This document shows positions 46,663 through 55,518 of a stretch of DNA of 64,000 bases, piece after piece. The notes under the pieces are model-generated. The model was not told the origin of the DNA. It saw nothing but the letters and a program-made list of their open reading frames with translations, and did not search any database. How positions within the stretch are numbered: position 1 is the stretch's first letter; every line of letters starts with the position of its first letter. The DNA comes from Paenibacillus sp. SC116 (GTDB taxonomy: Bacteria > Bacillota > Bacilli > Paenibacillales > Paenibacillaceae), in NCBI RefSeq assembly GCF_024733555.1, contig NZ_JANIOF010000001.1:1033225-1097224 (forward strand), written 5' to 3'. The position numbers and the translations under genes were made by a program.

Positions 46663-47202
46663 TTATTGATTTGGCATTGGAGATCCTTCACCAATGCGTT
46701 GACCGTTATCGAATCGGAAGAAGTGATAAAAATGGCGGTTCGTCCCTTCTTCATCTTTCCGATAGACGAACGCTTGGTATACAAACACTCTATCTTTGAT
46801 ACCAGGCTTTATTTGCTTAATTTCCGCATCTGGATAACTAGTCAAGATTTGATTCGCGATATAAGCTTTATCTACCCCATCAGCTGCTCGCTTCACATCT
46901 ACCTTTTCCTTGCCTACCCAAACAATTTGGTCAGTATTCGATGCATCTTTCCCATGAATCACATAGGTTGTATCATACCAAACAAACTTATCTACTTCAT
47001 CAACACTCACAAGTTGAATCGCTTCATTCGCCCTTTGAATCGCGGCAGCTTCTTTGGCATCTTCCTCACGATTCACCGAATTTAAGAAGTATACAAGGAG
47101 ACTAATAACCATCACCAATGCTAGCAATACACCAGACACAACCCAACGCCAACGCGGATTACGATCGCGTCGTGGCCGACTTCTAGTCATATGAAGATCC
47201 AT
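46663..47202 (-). CDS. tseB: TseB/YpmB-like membrane protein (DUF5590)
   Basis: 179 residues. A very basic N-terminus (RSRPRRDRNPRWRW) precedes one membrane helix (VVSGVLLALVMVISLLVYFL), and the external part has two PepSY-like units (about 60-110 and 115-175; FVWYDTTYVIHGKDASNTDQ, VFVYQAFVYRKDEEGTNRHF, YHFFRFDNGQ). B. subtilis YpmB (TseB) has this layout and sits in the same neighbourhood; it modulates the elongation transpeptidase PBP2A. AGGAGG precedes the ATG. It lies 10 bp after mtaD, so it is co-transcribed with rex and mtaD. Confidence 0.87.
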   Translation of the reverse strand: MDLHMTRSRPRRDRNPRWRWVVSGVLLALVMVISLLVYFLNSVNREEDAKEAAAIQRANEAIQLVSVDEVDKFVWYDTTYVIHGKDASNTDQIVWVGKEKVDVKRAADGVDKAYIANQILTSYPDAEIKQIKPGIKDRVFVYQAFVYRKDEEGTNRHFYHFFRFDNGQRIGEGSPMPNQ

Positions 47203-47212
47203 CTACTGCCTC

Positions 47213-48523
47213 CTAGCGTTCAAGCAAGTTTCGGAAGCATTGTTCCGCTTCATGCTTAATACGCTCTTCATCCATTGTCAAGCACTCACCATTCTTAACA
47301 ACTTGGTTCCCGTCAACCCATACGTGCTGAACATCTTTAGCGCTCGCGGAGTATACCATATGAGATACGAGATCCGTATGAGGATATAAATGCGGCTGAT
47401 CAATGTTAACCGCGATAAAGTCCGCTTTCATCCCAACTTGCAACAAACCTACATCGTTCATATGAAGTGTCTGAGCTCCGTTTACCGTAGCCATTCTCAT
47501 TGCATCTGCAGCAGGAACAGCGGTTGGATCACCAGATACCCCTTTATGTATAAGGGCAGCTAGTCGCATTTCTTCGAACATGTCTAGGTTGTTATTGCTC
47601 GCAGCACCATCGGTACCTAGAGATACGACAACTCCAGCTCGCTGCAAATCAACGACACGTGCAACACCGCTTGCCAATTTGAGATTACTTCCTGGATTAT
47701 GAGATACACCAACATTGTACTTCGCCAAGGTTGCGATTTCTTCGTCATTCAAATGTACGCCATGTGCTATAAAGGAAGGACGGCTAAACAATCCAAGCTT
47801 CTCCAAATGAGCTACTGGACGAAGTCCATATTCTTTTACATTTTGCTCAACTTCTGCTGCTGTTTCAGACATATGTGTATGCAGCATCAAATCTAACTCG
47901 TGAGCAGCCTCTACGAACTTTTCAATGAATGCCGGCGGGCATGTATATGGAGCATGCGGTGCAAGCAAAGTCGTAATTCTACCATTTGCTTGTCCATTCC
48001 AGTCTTTCGCAAATTGAACAGCCTCATTCAACTTCATGCGCTGTACGTCTTCACTGCACAATCCAATCGCACCACGCATCAAGGCAGCGCGAATGCCGGA
48101 TTCTTCACTGACTTTTGCAACTTGGTCCATATGATCATACATATCGACGAATAGCGTAGTACCGCCTTTAAGCATTTCGATAACAGATAAAGCTGTACCC
48201 CAATAAACATCGTTGCCCGTAAATTTAGCTTCCATAGGCCACATCTTTTCCTGCAACCAGCTCTGGAGAACCATATCATCACCGTAGCCACGAAGCAGCG
48301 ACATAGCAGCATGACCATGCGTATTAATTAAGCCCGGCATGAAAAACAGGCCTTTGCCATCTATATATTCTGCTTCACCTTGTTCATAAGCTTCAGGCAG
48401 TGTTTCACCGATATAGACGATCCGATCTTGTTCTACCACCATGTAGCCTTTAATTGTAGTTTGAGCTGCGTCCTCTTGCAATTGTGCAAATAGTCCGTTA
48501 CGTATGATCAATCGTTGTGTCAT
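47213..48523 (-). CDS. mtaD: 5'-methylthioadenosine/S-adenosylhomocysteine deaminase
   Basis: 436 residues. An amidohydrolase with metal and catalytic motifs LINTHGHAAMSLLRG, LHTHMSETAAEV, FIAHGVHLNDEEI and SLGTDGAASNNNLDMFEEMR. It deaminates methylthioadenosine or S-adenosylhomocysteine to the inosine forms. The ATG at 48523 lies 25 bp inside the end of rex, with GAAAGGA about eleven bases upstream; an earlier ATG (48547) has no better signal. Its substrate is the starting compound of the methionine salvage genes found about 20 kb away. Chlorohydrolase-type relatives acting on other purines cannot be excluded. Confidence 0.88.
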   Translation of the reverse strand: MTQRLIIRNGLFAQLQEDAAQTTIKGYMVVEQDRIVYIGETLPEAYEQGEAEYIDGKGLFFMPGLINTHGHAAMSLLRGYGDDMVLQSWLQEKMWPMEAKFTGNDVYWGTALSVIEMLKGGTTLFVDMYDHMDQVAKVSEESGIRAALMRGAIGLCSEDVQRMKLNEAVQFAKDWNGQANGRITTLLAPHAPYTCPPAFIEKFVEAAHELDLMLHTHMSETAAEVEQNVKEYGLRPVAHLEKLGLFSRPSFIAHGVHLNDEEIATLAKYNVGVSHNPGSNLKLASGVARVVDLQRAGVVVSLGTDGAASNNNLDMFEEMRLAALIHKGVSGDPTAVPAADAMRMATVNGAQTLHMNDVGLLQVGMKADFIAVNIDQPHLYPHTDLVSHMVYSASAKDVQHVWVDGNQVVKNGECLTMDEERIKHEAEQCFRNLLER

Positions 48524-49166
48524 TCGGTACAACGTCCTTTCCTTCATTAGGTAAATAGTAAGCTAAGCTGAACAAATCTGTTGAGAAGTCAGCTGTATGC
48601 ACACGAACATGTGCAGGCACCTTTAAAATAACTGGAGCAAAGTTCAAAATCGCCTCTACACCAGCCTCAACAAAGCGATCAGCTACCTGCTGCGCTTCTA
48701 ATGCAGGTACGGTAATGATGCCAATACGAATGTTATTTGCCTCAACTCGCTCTTTCAGTTCCTCCATTGGCTGAACCTCTAGTTCACGAATAGCAGTCTC
48801 TATCTTCGCTGGAAATGCATCAAATACGGCAACGATTTTCATATTGTCATTTAAAAAACCAGAATAGTTGCACAATGCTTGTCCAAGTTTACCTGCTCCA
48901 ACTAGAGCAACATTAATTTGTTGATCCAGCTTAAGTATATGTCGAATCTGCTCAATTAGATAAGAGACGTCATATCCGATACCTTTCCGACCAAAATCTC
49001 CGAAATAGGCTAAATCCTTTCGAATTTGGGCTGGATTCAGATCTAGTTTCTGTCCCAAATCCTGAGACGATATGGTTAGTACTTCACTCTGTTTTAGTTC
49101 TTTCAGATGTCGCAAATATACAGGCAATCTGCGTACGACAGCTTCAGAAATTTTTAGTGTTTTCAT
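48498..49166 (-). CDS. rex: Redox-sensing transcriptional repressor Rex
   Basis: 222 residues. An N-terminal winged helix (ISEAVVRRLPVYLRHLKELK, ISSQDLGQKLDLNPAQIRKD, LAYFGDFGRKGIGY) and a Rossmann NAD(H)-binding domain (VALVGAGKLGQALCNYSGF, VFDAFPAKIE) are followed by the C-terminal swapped helix (DFSTDLFSLAYYL). Rex represses fermentation and respiration genes until NADH rises. AAAGGGGG precedes the ATG. The C-terminus has a short extra tail that overlaps the mtaD start by 26 bp. ackA and the hydroxyacyl-CoA dehydrogenase gene in this window are plausible Rex targets, but no perfect Rex site was found in front of them. Confidence 0.96.
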   Translation of the reverse strand: MKTLKISEAVVRRLPVYLRHLKELKQSEVLTISSQDLGQKLDLNPAQIRKDLAYFGDFGRKGIGYDVSYLIEQIRHILKLDQQINVALVGAGKLGQALCNYSGFLNDNMKIVAVFDAFPAKIETAIRELEVQPMEELKERVEANNIRIGIITVPALEAQQVADRFVEAGVEAILNFAPVILKVPAHVRVHTADFSTDLFSLAYYLPNEGKDVVPNDTTIDHT

Positions 49167-49243
49167 ATACCAGTCCCCCTTTCGTTCTACCTATCAACAT
49201 GCCAACTCTTATTATAATAAACCTTTTACATTTCCACTACTGG

Positions 49244-52102
49244 TTACTGCTGTTCCTCTTTCAGCCACGTTTCAACTCTCGGAACAACGTGCTCTGTAGC
49301 CATATGTTCCATTTTGGGACCAGGTAATGAATACAGAAAATGCTTCCCATAGCTTGTTTCGATAACTCGCGTATCATAAATTAGTACAATTCCTTTGTCC
49401 TGTGTTGTTCGAATAAGACGACCAAAGCCCTGCTTGAATCGAATAACAGCTTGAGGCACGGAGTATTTACGAAACGGATTTTGTTTGCGTCGCTTCAATA
49501 AATCACATTTTGCTTCAACCAACGGATGATTCGGCGGTTGGAATGGCAATCGAACAATTGCCAAACAAGTCAAAGCGTCACCTGGAATATCTACACCTTC
49601 CCAGAAGCTGCTTGTACCAAGAAGCACCGATGCTGATTGTTCCTGAAAACGACGTGTAAGCTTACTACGGTTCCCACTATCCATTCCTTGACCAAGCACT
49701 TGAATCCCATGAAGCTTCAAGTGTTCCTTCAAAGGCTCATATACGTCCTTGAGCATACGATAGGAGGTAAACAGCACAAGCATTCTACCTTTCGTCACTT
49801 TAGCAATATCCGCTAAAGAGGTGGTCAGGTTTGAGTTAAAATGAGGATCGCTTGAACCTCTCACTGTCGGGAAATCACGCGGTATAATGACCAGAGCCTG
49901 TTCACGGTAATTAAACGGAGAAGGCAAAATAACCGTATTCAAACGTCCATCCCTAGCAGCATCTTTCAAACCGATCTGTTCTTCCACAAAGCTGAAAGAT
50001 TTATCTACAGACAAGGTTGCAGATGTAAGAATGACACTTTTCTTCGGTTCAAAGAAGTACCGGTTAAGCGCTTCACTAACGTCTACGGGTACAGCATACA
50101 TATTCATGGATTTATGCTTGTATTGCGGATTGCCTTCCATCCAATAAACAGTCTCAGGATCACTAACTTGGACAAACATTCGGAATTCATCTTTAACATT
50201 CGCCAAATCTTTTAACAATCCTGTTACATCTGTAATAACACCCTGTAACTCCTCGTCATCAGCTTCTTTCCACTCTTGAGTCAGTTTCTCGCCGGAACGC
50301 ACGATTTCATTTAATCTTGTATGAATTTCTTGTTCCATCTCAGAAATGGCTGACCATGCTTCGGGCTTATTTGACGATTGCAACCTTAATACAGCCTGTC
50401 CCACTTCAGCTTGGCCTGCTTCTGGCGCTGGAAGCAACTGATACATAGCTTCATGCAGCCGATCCCAACTGTCTTTCATCTCAACAATTTGATTCATTAG
50501 CTTATCAATGCCTTCTGCCCACACCAATGATTTCTCACTGCCAGATAATCGCAAGCGGGTTTGCAGCAGAACAAGTGAACCGTTCTTACTATCTTTGTAC
50601 AAACGTACGAGCGGATGTATTAAGGAGAAATATTGCACATGTACGCCAAGATGCTTTCCAGCAGTCTCTTCAAAATGATGTGCCTCATCAATGACCAAAT
50701 GCTCATATGCAGGTAGCAATCGATGCTCCGCGATCACATCAGTAAACAATAGAGAGTGATTCGTAATAATGACGTCCGATAAATTTGCATTGTTCTTGGC
50801 ACGATGATAATAACAGCGTCGGAACCAAGGACAGGCACGATTCAAGCAAGAATCGCTGTCGCTGGAGACTGTATCCCAAAAATCAGGCCCTTTATGAACC
50901 AAGTGAAGCTCTTCATCATCACCATGTTCGGTCTGACTTAACCAAACAACCATCTGCGCAGCTGTGATGAGATCATCACGAGCATGCACAAACTCTCTAT
51001 GATTTATTTTATGTTCAAACTTTCTCAAACACAAATAATGACTGCGGCCTTTTAATACCGAAGCTTTGAATGGCACAGGCATTATCATGTCAAGCAGCGG
51101 CAAATCCCGTTGGCGCAACTGCTCTTGCAAGTTGATTGTATGTGTACTGATAATGACTTTCTTGTCATTCTTCACACTGTGATATAAAGCTGGGAGCAAA
51201 TACCCAAGAGACTTCCCAGTCCCCGTACCAGCTTCAATAAGTAAGTGCTTGTCTTCATCCAAACACTCCATAACTTCGTCAAACATCTGCTCTTGCGCAG
51301 AGCGAGGTTCATAGTTGGTGAACCGCTGTTTGAGATTATCTTTCACTTGATCCATAAAGGAGCGGAAAGAAACACCTTCTAACGCCTGATCTTTCATGCC
51401 CTCGCGCGGTGGTAGCTCATCTGTCCATTCATCCGTCTTAAAACTAAGCTGACGGTACGATTGCTGATCATGACGATCATTGAATCGGGTTGCATCTTGT
51501 TCGATACGTGCAAGCTCAGACTGCAGCAGCCAAGCTAGATCATTATCTTCATTTGCAAACAATTCAACAATACGCTGCAGCGTCAAAAGGGGAAGATCTC
51601 GAATCGCTTCTATGCAACGAACAAATATGTGTGCGGTTGCCAGTGCGTCACTATCTGCCTGATGCGGCCGCTCGTGTTCGATTCCAAATGTTTGCGCAAC
51701 CGAGCCTAATTGATAAGATGTTAATGACGGAAATAAGATTCGCAGCATTTCAATCGTATCCAATATGCGGCCTGTAAAAGGCAAATAGCCCGTCTGTTCA
51801 AGTGCATTCCTTAAAAATTGATAATCAAAAGCTACATGATGACCCACCAACGCCACATCGCTTAATAGTGGCACGAGTCCTGTCATCGCCTCATCCAAGT
51901 CAGGAGCATCGGCAACCATTTCATCAGTAATTCCTGTTAATTGTGTAATAAAAGCAGGAATCGGGATAGAAGGACGGACAAGAGTATGATATTGCTGTTC
52001 AATCGTTAGCTGTTCATTTAGCACAACGAAGCCAATCTGTATAATTTCATCGCCAGGCTGATTGCCTGTCGTTTCAAAGTCCAATACGGCAAATCTCATC
52101 AT
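49244..52102 (-). CDS. dinG: DinG-family helicase with N-terminal exonuclease domain
   Basis: 952 residues. An N-terminal DEDD 3'-5' exonuclease (about 1-170; VLDFETTGNQPGDEI, HHVAFDYQFLRNAL, RPHQADSDALATAHIF) is fused to an XPD-like superfamily 2 helicase (Walker A EAGTGTGKSLGYLLP, Walker B VIDEAHHFEE, motif VI-like AVIRFKQGFGRLIRTTQDKG). Between motifs I and II four cysteines occur (one in YLCLRKF, three in SCLNRACPWFRRCYYH), an arrangement that could hold an Fe-S cluster. The same gene sits upstream of panD in B. subtilis. Two ATGs follow GAGAGGA. Confidence 0.93.
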   Translation of the reverse strand: MMRFAVLDFETTGNQPGDEIIQIGFVVLNEQLTIEQQYHTLVRPSIPIPAFITQLTGITDEMVADAPDLDEAMTGLVPLLSDVALVGHHVAFDYQFLRNALEQTGYLPFTGRILDTIEMLRILFPSLTSYQLGSVAQTFGIEHERPHQADSDALATAHIFVRCIEAIRDLPLLTLQRIVELFANEDNDLAWLLQSELARIEQDATRFNDRHDQQSYRQLSFKTDEWTDELPPREGMKDQALEGVSFRSFMDQVKDNLKQRFTNYEPRSAQEQMFDEVMECLDEDKHLLIEAGTGTGKSLGYLLPALYHSVKNDKKVIISTHTINLQEQLRQRDLPLLDMIMPVPFKASVLKGRSHYLCLRKFEHKINHREFVHARDDLITAAQMVVWLSQTEHGDDEELHLVHKGPDFWDTVSSDSDSCLNRACPWFRRCYYHRAKNNANLSDVIITNHSLLFTDVIAEHRLLPAYEHLVIDEAHHFEETAGKHLGVHVQYFSLIHPLVRLYKDSKNGSLVLLQTRLRLSGSEKSLVWAEGIDKLMNQIVEMKDSWDRLHEAMYQLLPAPEAGQAEVGQAVLRLQSSNKPEAWSAISEMEQEIHTRLNEIVRSGEKLTQEWKEADDEELQGVITDVTGLLKDLANVKDEFRMFVQVSDPETVYWMEGNPQYKHKSMNMYAVPVDVSEALNRYFFEPKKSVILTSATLSVDKSFSFVEEQIGLKDAARDGRLNTVILPSPFNYREQALVIIPRDFPTVRGSSDPHFNSNLTTSLADIAKVTKGRMLVLFTSYRMLKDVYEPLKEHLKLHGIQVLGQGMDSGNRSKLTRRFQEQSASVLLGTSSFWEGVDIPGDALTCLAIVRLPFQPPNHPLVEAKCDLLKRRKQNPFRKYSVPQAVIRFKQGFGRLIRTTQDKGIVLIYDTRVIETSYGKHFLYSLPGPKMEHMATEHVVPRVETWLKEEQQ

Positions 52103-52169
52103 TTACATATTCCTCTCGCCCAATTCTGTTTATATAGCATAACAGATGTTCGGTTGTTTGGAAATGAGT

Positions 52170-52204
52170 AGAGGGGTACATCTTACGAAAAGATGTTCCC
52201 CTCT
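52170..52204 (-). terminator. Hairpin downstream of the TPR gene
   Basis: AGAGGGG and ACATCTT arms pair with AAGATGT and CCCCTCT around a five-base loop, eight bp after the TPR gene stop. A U-tract is lacking, so it may be an attenuating or stabilising hairpin. Confidence 0.6.
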
Positions 52205-52211
52205 TGTAATT

Positions 52212-52892
52212 TCATCCCATATGAACCATTCGCTTTTCTCCTAACTGGAGACAGCCATGATTATCTATACATACTTGTAAATTAGCAATTGGCTCGGGAA
52301 TCGTTGGATCAGCAACATGCGCTTGGTGAAAATAGTGCTGTGCTTTCTCCGTATTTCGATCCATCGCTTGAATACAACCTAATGCATTATACGCCAATGC
52401 TTTCAGCATTGCATCTTCCGTCAACGGAATAATAAAATGAAAATGACGGCATGCTTCCTGCTTGCGACCGAGATGCAAATAAGACAATCCCAAATATGCT
52501 CTTACTAATAATCGTTCAGGTTGCTGTAGGGCAGCCTGCTCAAACTGAGGTGCTGCTTGATGATACATCAAAAGCGTAAAGTAACCTTGCCCCCGTTGAA
52601 AAGGATCACTGTAATCCAAATCCAAAATAGACTTCTGTACAGAGGGCTCTTTTTTGGAAACGATACTTTTTAGACTGTTGCTTGGGCTGTTATGCTCGCC
52701 TTCCTCTTGCTTACGAAGTAATGCCAGCTTCTCTTCAAATCGAAGCCATTCTTCCAGAAAATGATCACTCATGGAAGTGAGCAGTTGAATTTGCTGTTTC
52801 AGCTCTTCACGCATTTGCCCCTTCGCTTTCGGATAGTGCTTCATAATGTCATCCAACTGATCATTCATCGTCGCGAACATGTGCTGCAACAC
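52212..52892 (-). CDS. TPR-repeat protein
   Basis: 226 residues from a GTG with GAGGTGGGAT upstream. The first half is coiled-coil-like and charged (KGQMREELKQQIQLLTSMSD, WLRFEEKLALLRKQ). The second half has three to four tetratricopeptide repeats (about 100-205; QGYFTLLMYHQAAPQFEQAA, RAYLGLSYLHLGRKQEACRH, ALAYNALGCIQAMDRNTEKA, HYFHQAHVADPTIPEPIANL). TPRs bind proteins; the partner is unknown. It lies between panD and dinG, likely as the tail of the pan unit or its own gene. Confidence 0.8.
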   Translation of the reverse strand: MLQHMFATMNDQLDDIMKHYPKAKGQMREELKQQIQLLTSMSDHFLEEWLRFEEKLALLRKQEEGEHNSPSNSLKSIVSKKEPSVQKSILDLDYSDPFQRGQGYFTLLMYHQAAPQFEQAALQQPERLLVRAYLGLSYLHLGRKQEACRHFHFIIPLTEDAMLKALAYNALGCIQAMDRNTEKAQHYFHQAHVADPTIPEPIANLQVCIDNHGCLQLGEKRMVHMG

Positions 52893-53010
52893 GATTCATC
52901 CCACCTCTACATGTGATGCTGTGCGTTGTTGTTTGGCTCACGTTCATTGTGTGTATCAACGATGCTTTTCATGCGGGATGGCATTGATTCAACAATACTG
53001 CCTCAAGCTG

Positions 53011-53394
53011 TTATCGAATTGTTGCATGAATCTCGACACCCGCTGTTTCAGTGGGACGATTGCGCTCATCAACAAAGACGATCCGAGGCTCATATTGACG
53101 CGCCTCTTCATTGGTCATGCCAGCATAGGAAATAATTATGACGTTATCTCCGGGTTGAACAAGTCGGGCCGCTGCACCATTCAAACAAATAACACCAGAA
53201 TGACGCGCGCCACGGATCACATACGTTTCGAGACGAGCACCATTATTATTATTTACGATTTGAACTTTCTCATTCGGCAGCAAGTCTGCTAATTCCATAA
53301 GATGCTCATCAATGGTAATACTTCCGACGTAGTTCAAATTTGCTTCTGTTACCGTCGCACGATGAATTTTCGATTTCATCATTTCACGAATCAC
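53011..53394 (-). CDS. panD: Aspartate 1-decarboxylase
   Basis: 127 residues. It makes beta-alanine for pantothenate. The self-cleavage site that creates the pyruvoyl group is in [14 protein letters not shown]. Other family segments are [34 protein letters not shown] and [15 protein letters not shown]. The GTG start matches the usual family length of about 127; an internal ATG exists. About 120 bp separate it from panC. Confidence 0.96.
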   Translation of the reverse strand: MIREMMKSKIHRATVTEANLNYVGSITIDEHLMELADLLPNEKVQIVNNNNGARLETYVIRGARHSGVICLNGAAARLVQPGDNVIIISYAGMTNEEARQYEPRIVFVDERNRPTETAGVEIHATIR

Positions 53395-53517
53395 GGCATA
53401 ATCCCCATTTCTTTATGATTCATATATTTGAAAAACATAAATAAGTTAGAAACTAAATTTCGCCTGACATTGAGTGAGTATATAGAACATAAATCGTTAT
53501 CGGTCGCACACCCGTTC

Positions 53518-54396
53518 TTATGATTGGTATGGCAAATATAAGTTATCAATCAATCTCGTATTGCCAAATCTGACAGCAAGCGCGATTAATATGTCAGAGT
53601 TGTGTTTCGCCAACTGAACAGATGCAGCAAAGCGCTCCATACTTGGATACTGAACAATCTCTACATAGTCAATATTTGCAATTGGCATTGCCTGAATATA
53701 TTTAACGATTACGTCATTCAGTTCGGCAGCAGTAATGGTTGACTGTTCACGAATTAGCGAATGTGCCATTTGTAAGGACTCAGACAAAACAAGCGCCTGT
53801 CTACGTTCTTCATCGGATAGGTACACATTACGTGAACTAAGTGCTAGACCATCTGCTTCTCTGACAATCGGACAAGGTACGATTTGCACATCGATATTCA
53901 GGTCATTTACCATCTGTTGAATAACAGCCACTTGCTGCGCATCTTTCAAACCAAAATAAGCACGATCCGGTTTTACCATATTAAATAATTTAGCTACGAC
54001 AGTCGTTACTCCATCAAAATGACCAGGTCTAGATGCCCCACATAATCCTTCTGTTACTTCAGCAACTCTGATCTTAGTCTTTGTCGCTTGCGGGTACATG
54101 ACATCAACAGATGGTAAAAATACGATATCAATACCACATTGCCCAGCGAGCTGTAAATCACCTGACTCATTTCGCGGATAGCGTTCTAAATCTTCATTTG
54201 GGCCAAATTGAATCGGATTCACAAAGATGCTAAGTACAGAGATCTCATTTTGTTCAACCGACTTCCGCATCAGACTTGCATGTCCTTCATGCAAATAGCC
54301 CATTGTCGGTACAAAACCAACTGTACTATTAGGGCGATTGCGGCGCAATTGCTGCACCGCCGCTCTTATTTCTTCAACCGTACGTGCTACGATCAA
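53518..54396 (-). CDS. panC: Pantothenate synthetase
   Basis: 292 residues. It joins pantoate and beta-alanine with ATP. The nucleotidyltransferase HIGH-type motif is MGYLHEGHASLM; FVNPIQFGPNEDLERYPR, RPGHFDGVTTVVAKLF, YFGLKDAQQVAVI and the KMSKS-like ALSSRNVYLS are present. The ATG overlaps the panB stop by four bases. Confidence 0.97.
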   Translation of the reverse strand: MIVARTVEEIRAAVQQLRRNRPNSTVGFVPTMGYLHEGHASLMRKSVEQNEISVLSIFVNPIQFGPNEDLERYPRNESGDLQLAGQCGIDIVFLPSVDVMYPQATKTKIRVAEVTEGLCGASRPGHFDGVTTVVAKLFNMVKPDRAYFGLKDAQQVAVIQQMVNDLNIDVQIVPCPIVREADGLALSSRNVYLSDEERRQALVLSESLQMAHSLIREQSTITAAELNDVIVKYIQAMPIANIDYVEIVQYPSMERFAASVQLAKHNSDILIALAVRFGNTRLIDNLYLPYQS

Positions 54397-55265
54397 CGAA
54401 CTTCCACCTTTCCTGGGCCATACAAATGCTCAACTACATCATCTTCTGCTCGGAAGCTGTTTACTTCTGCAGGGAATGCACGTGTCTTGACATCTTGTAC
54501 ATAAGATTGGATGCTTTCTCTTATTGTTGTTCCGATATCGGCATAAGTCTTAACAAAGCGCTTCTCGCGGTAATCTGGTGAGTAGCGGACAATATCATGG
54601 AATACAAGCACTTGGCCATCACAGCCTGCACCTGCACCAATACCAATGGTAGGAATGCTCAGGCGCTCACTAATATAAGCAGCCACTTGATCCGTTACTA
54701 GCTCAAGCACAATTGCGAATGCACCTGCGCGCTCCAATGCAAGCGCATCTTGTAGCAAGCGTTCTGCATCTTCTTTTGTTTTGCCTTGAATGCGGTAGCC
54801 TCCAAGTTGATGTACAGATTGAGGCGTTAGTCCGATATGACCTAGAACAGGCACTCCTGCCTTAACGCACGCGTCAACCATTAAAGTAATCTCCGCGCCG
54901 CCTTCCATTTTAACAGCGTTTGCATGACCTTCTTGCATGAGTCGACGAACGTCATTTAACGTCTCTGCAACCGTGCTGTGATAGGTCATGAACGGCATAT
55001 CGGCTACAATAAATGTATTAGCCGCTCCACGGCGTACAGCGCGCGTATGGTAAACCATATCATCAATGGTGACTGGCAATGTGGAATCGTATCCAAGAAC
55101 GACATTTCCAAGCGAGTCTCCAACTAGAATCGTATCTACCCCAGCTTGTTCGACAAGTGCTGCAGTTGGATAATCATACGCAGTCACCATTGTAATGGGG
55201 TTTTTATTTTCTTTCATATTCTTCAATTTAACAATGCTTACAGGCTGTTTTTTGACTACTGACAT
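54393..55265 (-). CDS. panB: 3-methyl-2-oxobutanoate hydroxymethyltransferase
   Basis: 290 residues from the ATG at 55265, which has AAAGGAG at nine bases; a TTG three codons upstream is too close to it. It transfers a hydroxymethyl group to ketoisovalerate in the first pantothenate step. TIM-barrel motifs are MVTAYDYPTAALVEQAGVD, GDSLGNVVLGYDSTLPVTID, EGHANAVKMEGG, GHIGLTPQSVHQLGGYRIQG, and TIGIGAGAGCDGQVLVFHD. First gene of panBCD, behind a structured leader. Confidence 0.97.
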   Translation of the reverse strand: MSVVKKQPVSIVKLKNMKENKNPITMVTAYDYPTAALVEQAGVDTILVGDSLGNVVLGYDSTLPVTIDDMVYHTRAVRRGAANTFIVADMPFMTYHSTVAETLNDVRRLMQEGHANAVKMEGGAEITLMVDACVKAGVPVLGHIGLTPQSVHQLGGYRIQGKTKEDAERLLQDALALERAGAFAIVLELVTDQVAAYISERLSIPTIGIGAGAGCDGQVLVFHDIVRYSPDYREKRFVKTYADIGTTIRESIQSYVQDVKTRAFPAEVNSFRAEDDVVEHLYGPGKVEVR

Positions 55266-55309
55266 GTAAGTCAACTCCTTTGGTTTTTCCTTTTTAGTTT
55301 ACGCAAAAC

Positions 55310-55342
55310 AAAAAAACCTTTTAGCGTTTCCACTAAAAAGGT
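55310..55342 (-). terminator. Terminator/attenuator 45 bases before panB
   Basis: On the minus strand CCTTTTTAGTG, GAAA, CGCTAAAAGG and seven T form a standard terminator that ends only 45 bases before the panB start. It could end the birA transcript or, more interestingly, act as the switch of the panB leader. Confidence 0.85.
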
Positions 55343-55344
55343 CC

Positions 55345-55502
55345 CAAAGCAAAAAAGAAGTCACATGCGGACGTCTTTCTGTCTCGGTCCCTTCGGCTCA
55401 GAGCAGAAATGTGCAGCACAGCTACTATGCAATTAAAGGCACAATTCCGTTGCTTTGCGAGTGCGGTTCCAGTCGGATACCGCCTACAAAGCTAGTATAC
55501 CA
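55345..55502 (-). promoter_or_regulatory. Structured panB leader, possible riboswitch-type attenuator
   Basis: An extended -10 element (TGGTATACT, 55494-55502) starts a leader of about 150 bases before the terminator. Its first hairpin pairs GCTTTG (55487-55492) with CAAAGC (55452-55457); inside it GCGGT and ACCGC, TCC and GGA pair around GACT with a single bulged A. A second copy of GCTTTG lies at 55345-55350 beside the terminator and could pair with CAAAGC instead. The Rfam pan motif is known upstream of panB in Firmicutes and is described as hairpins with bulged adenosines; I cannot confirm a match. Confidence 0.5.
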
Positions 55503-55518
55503 GAAATGTGCCTTCAAA

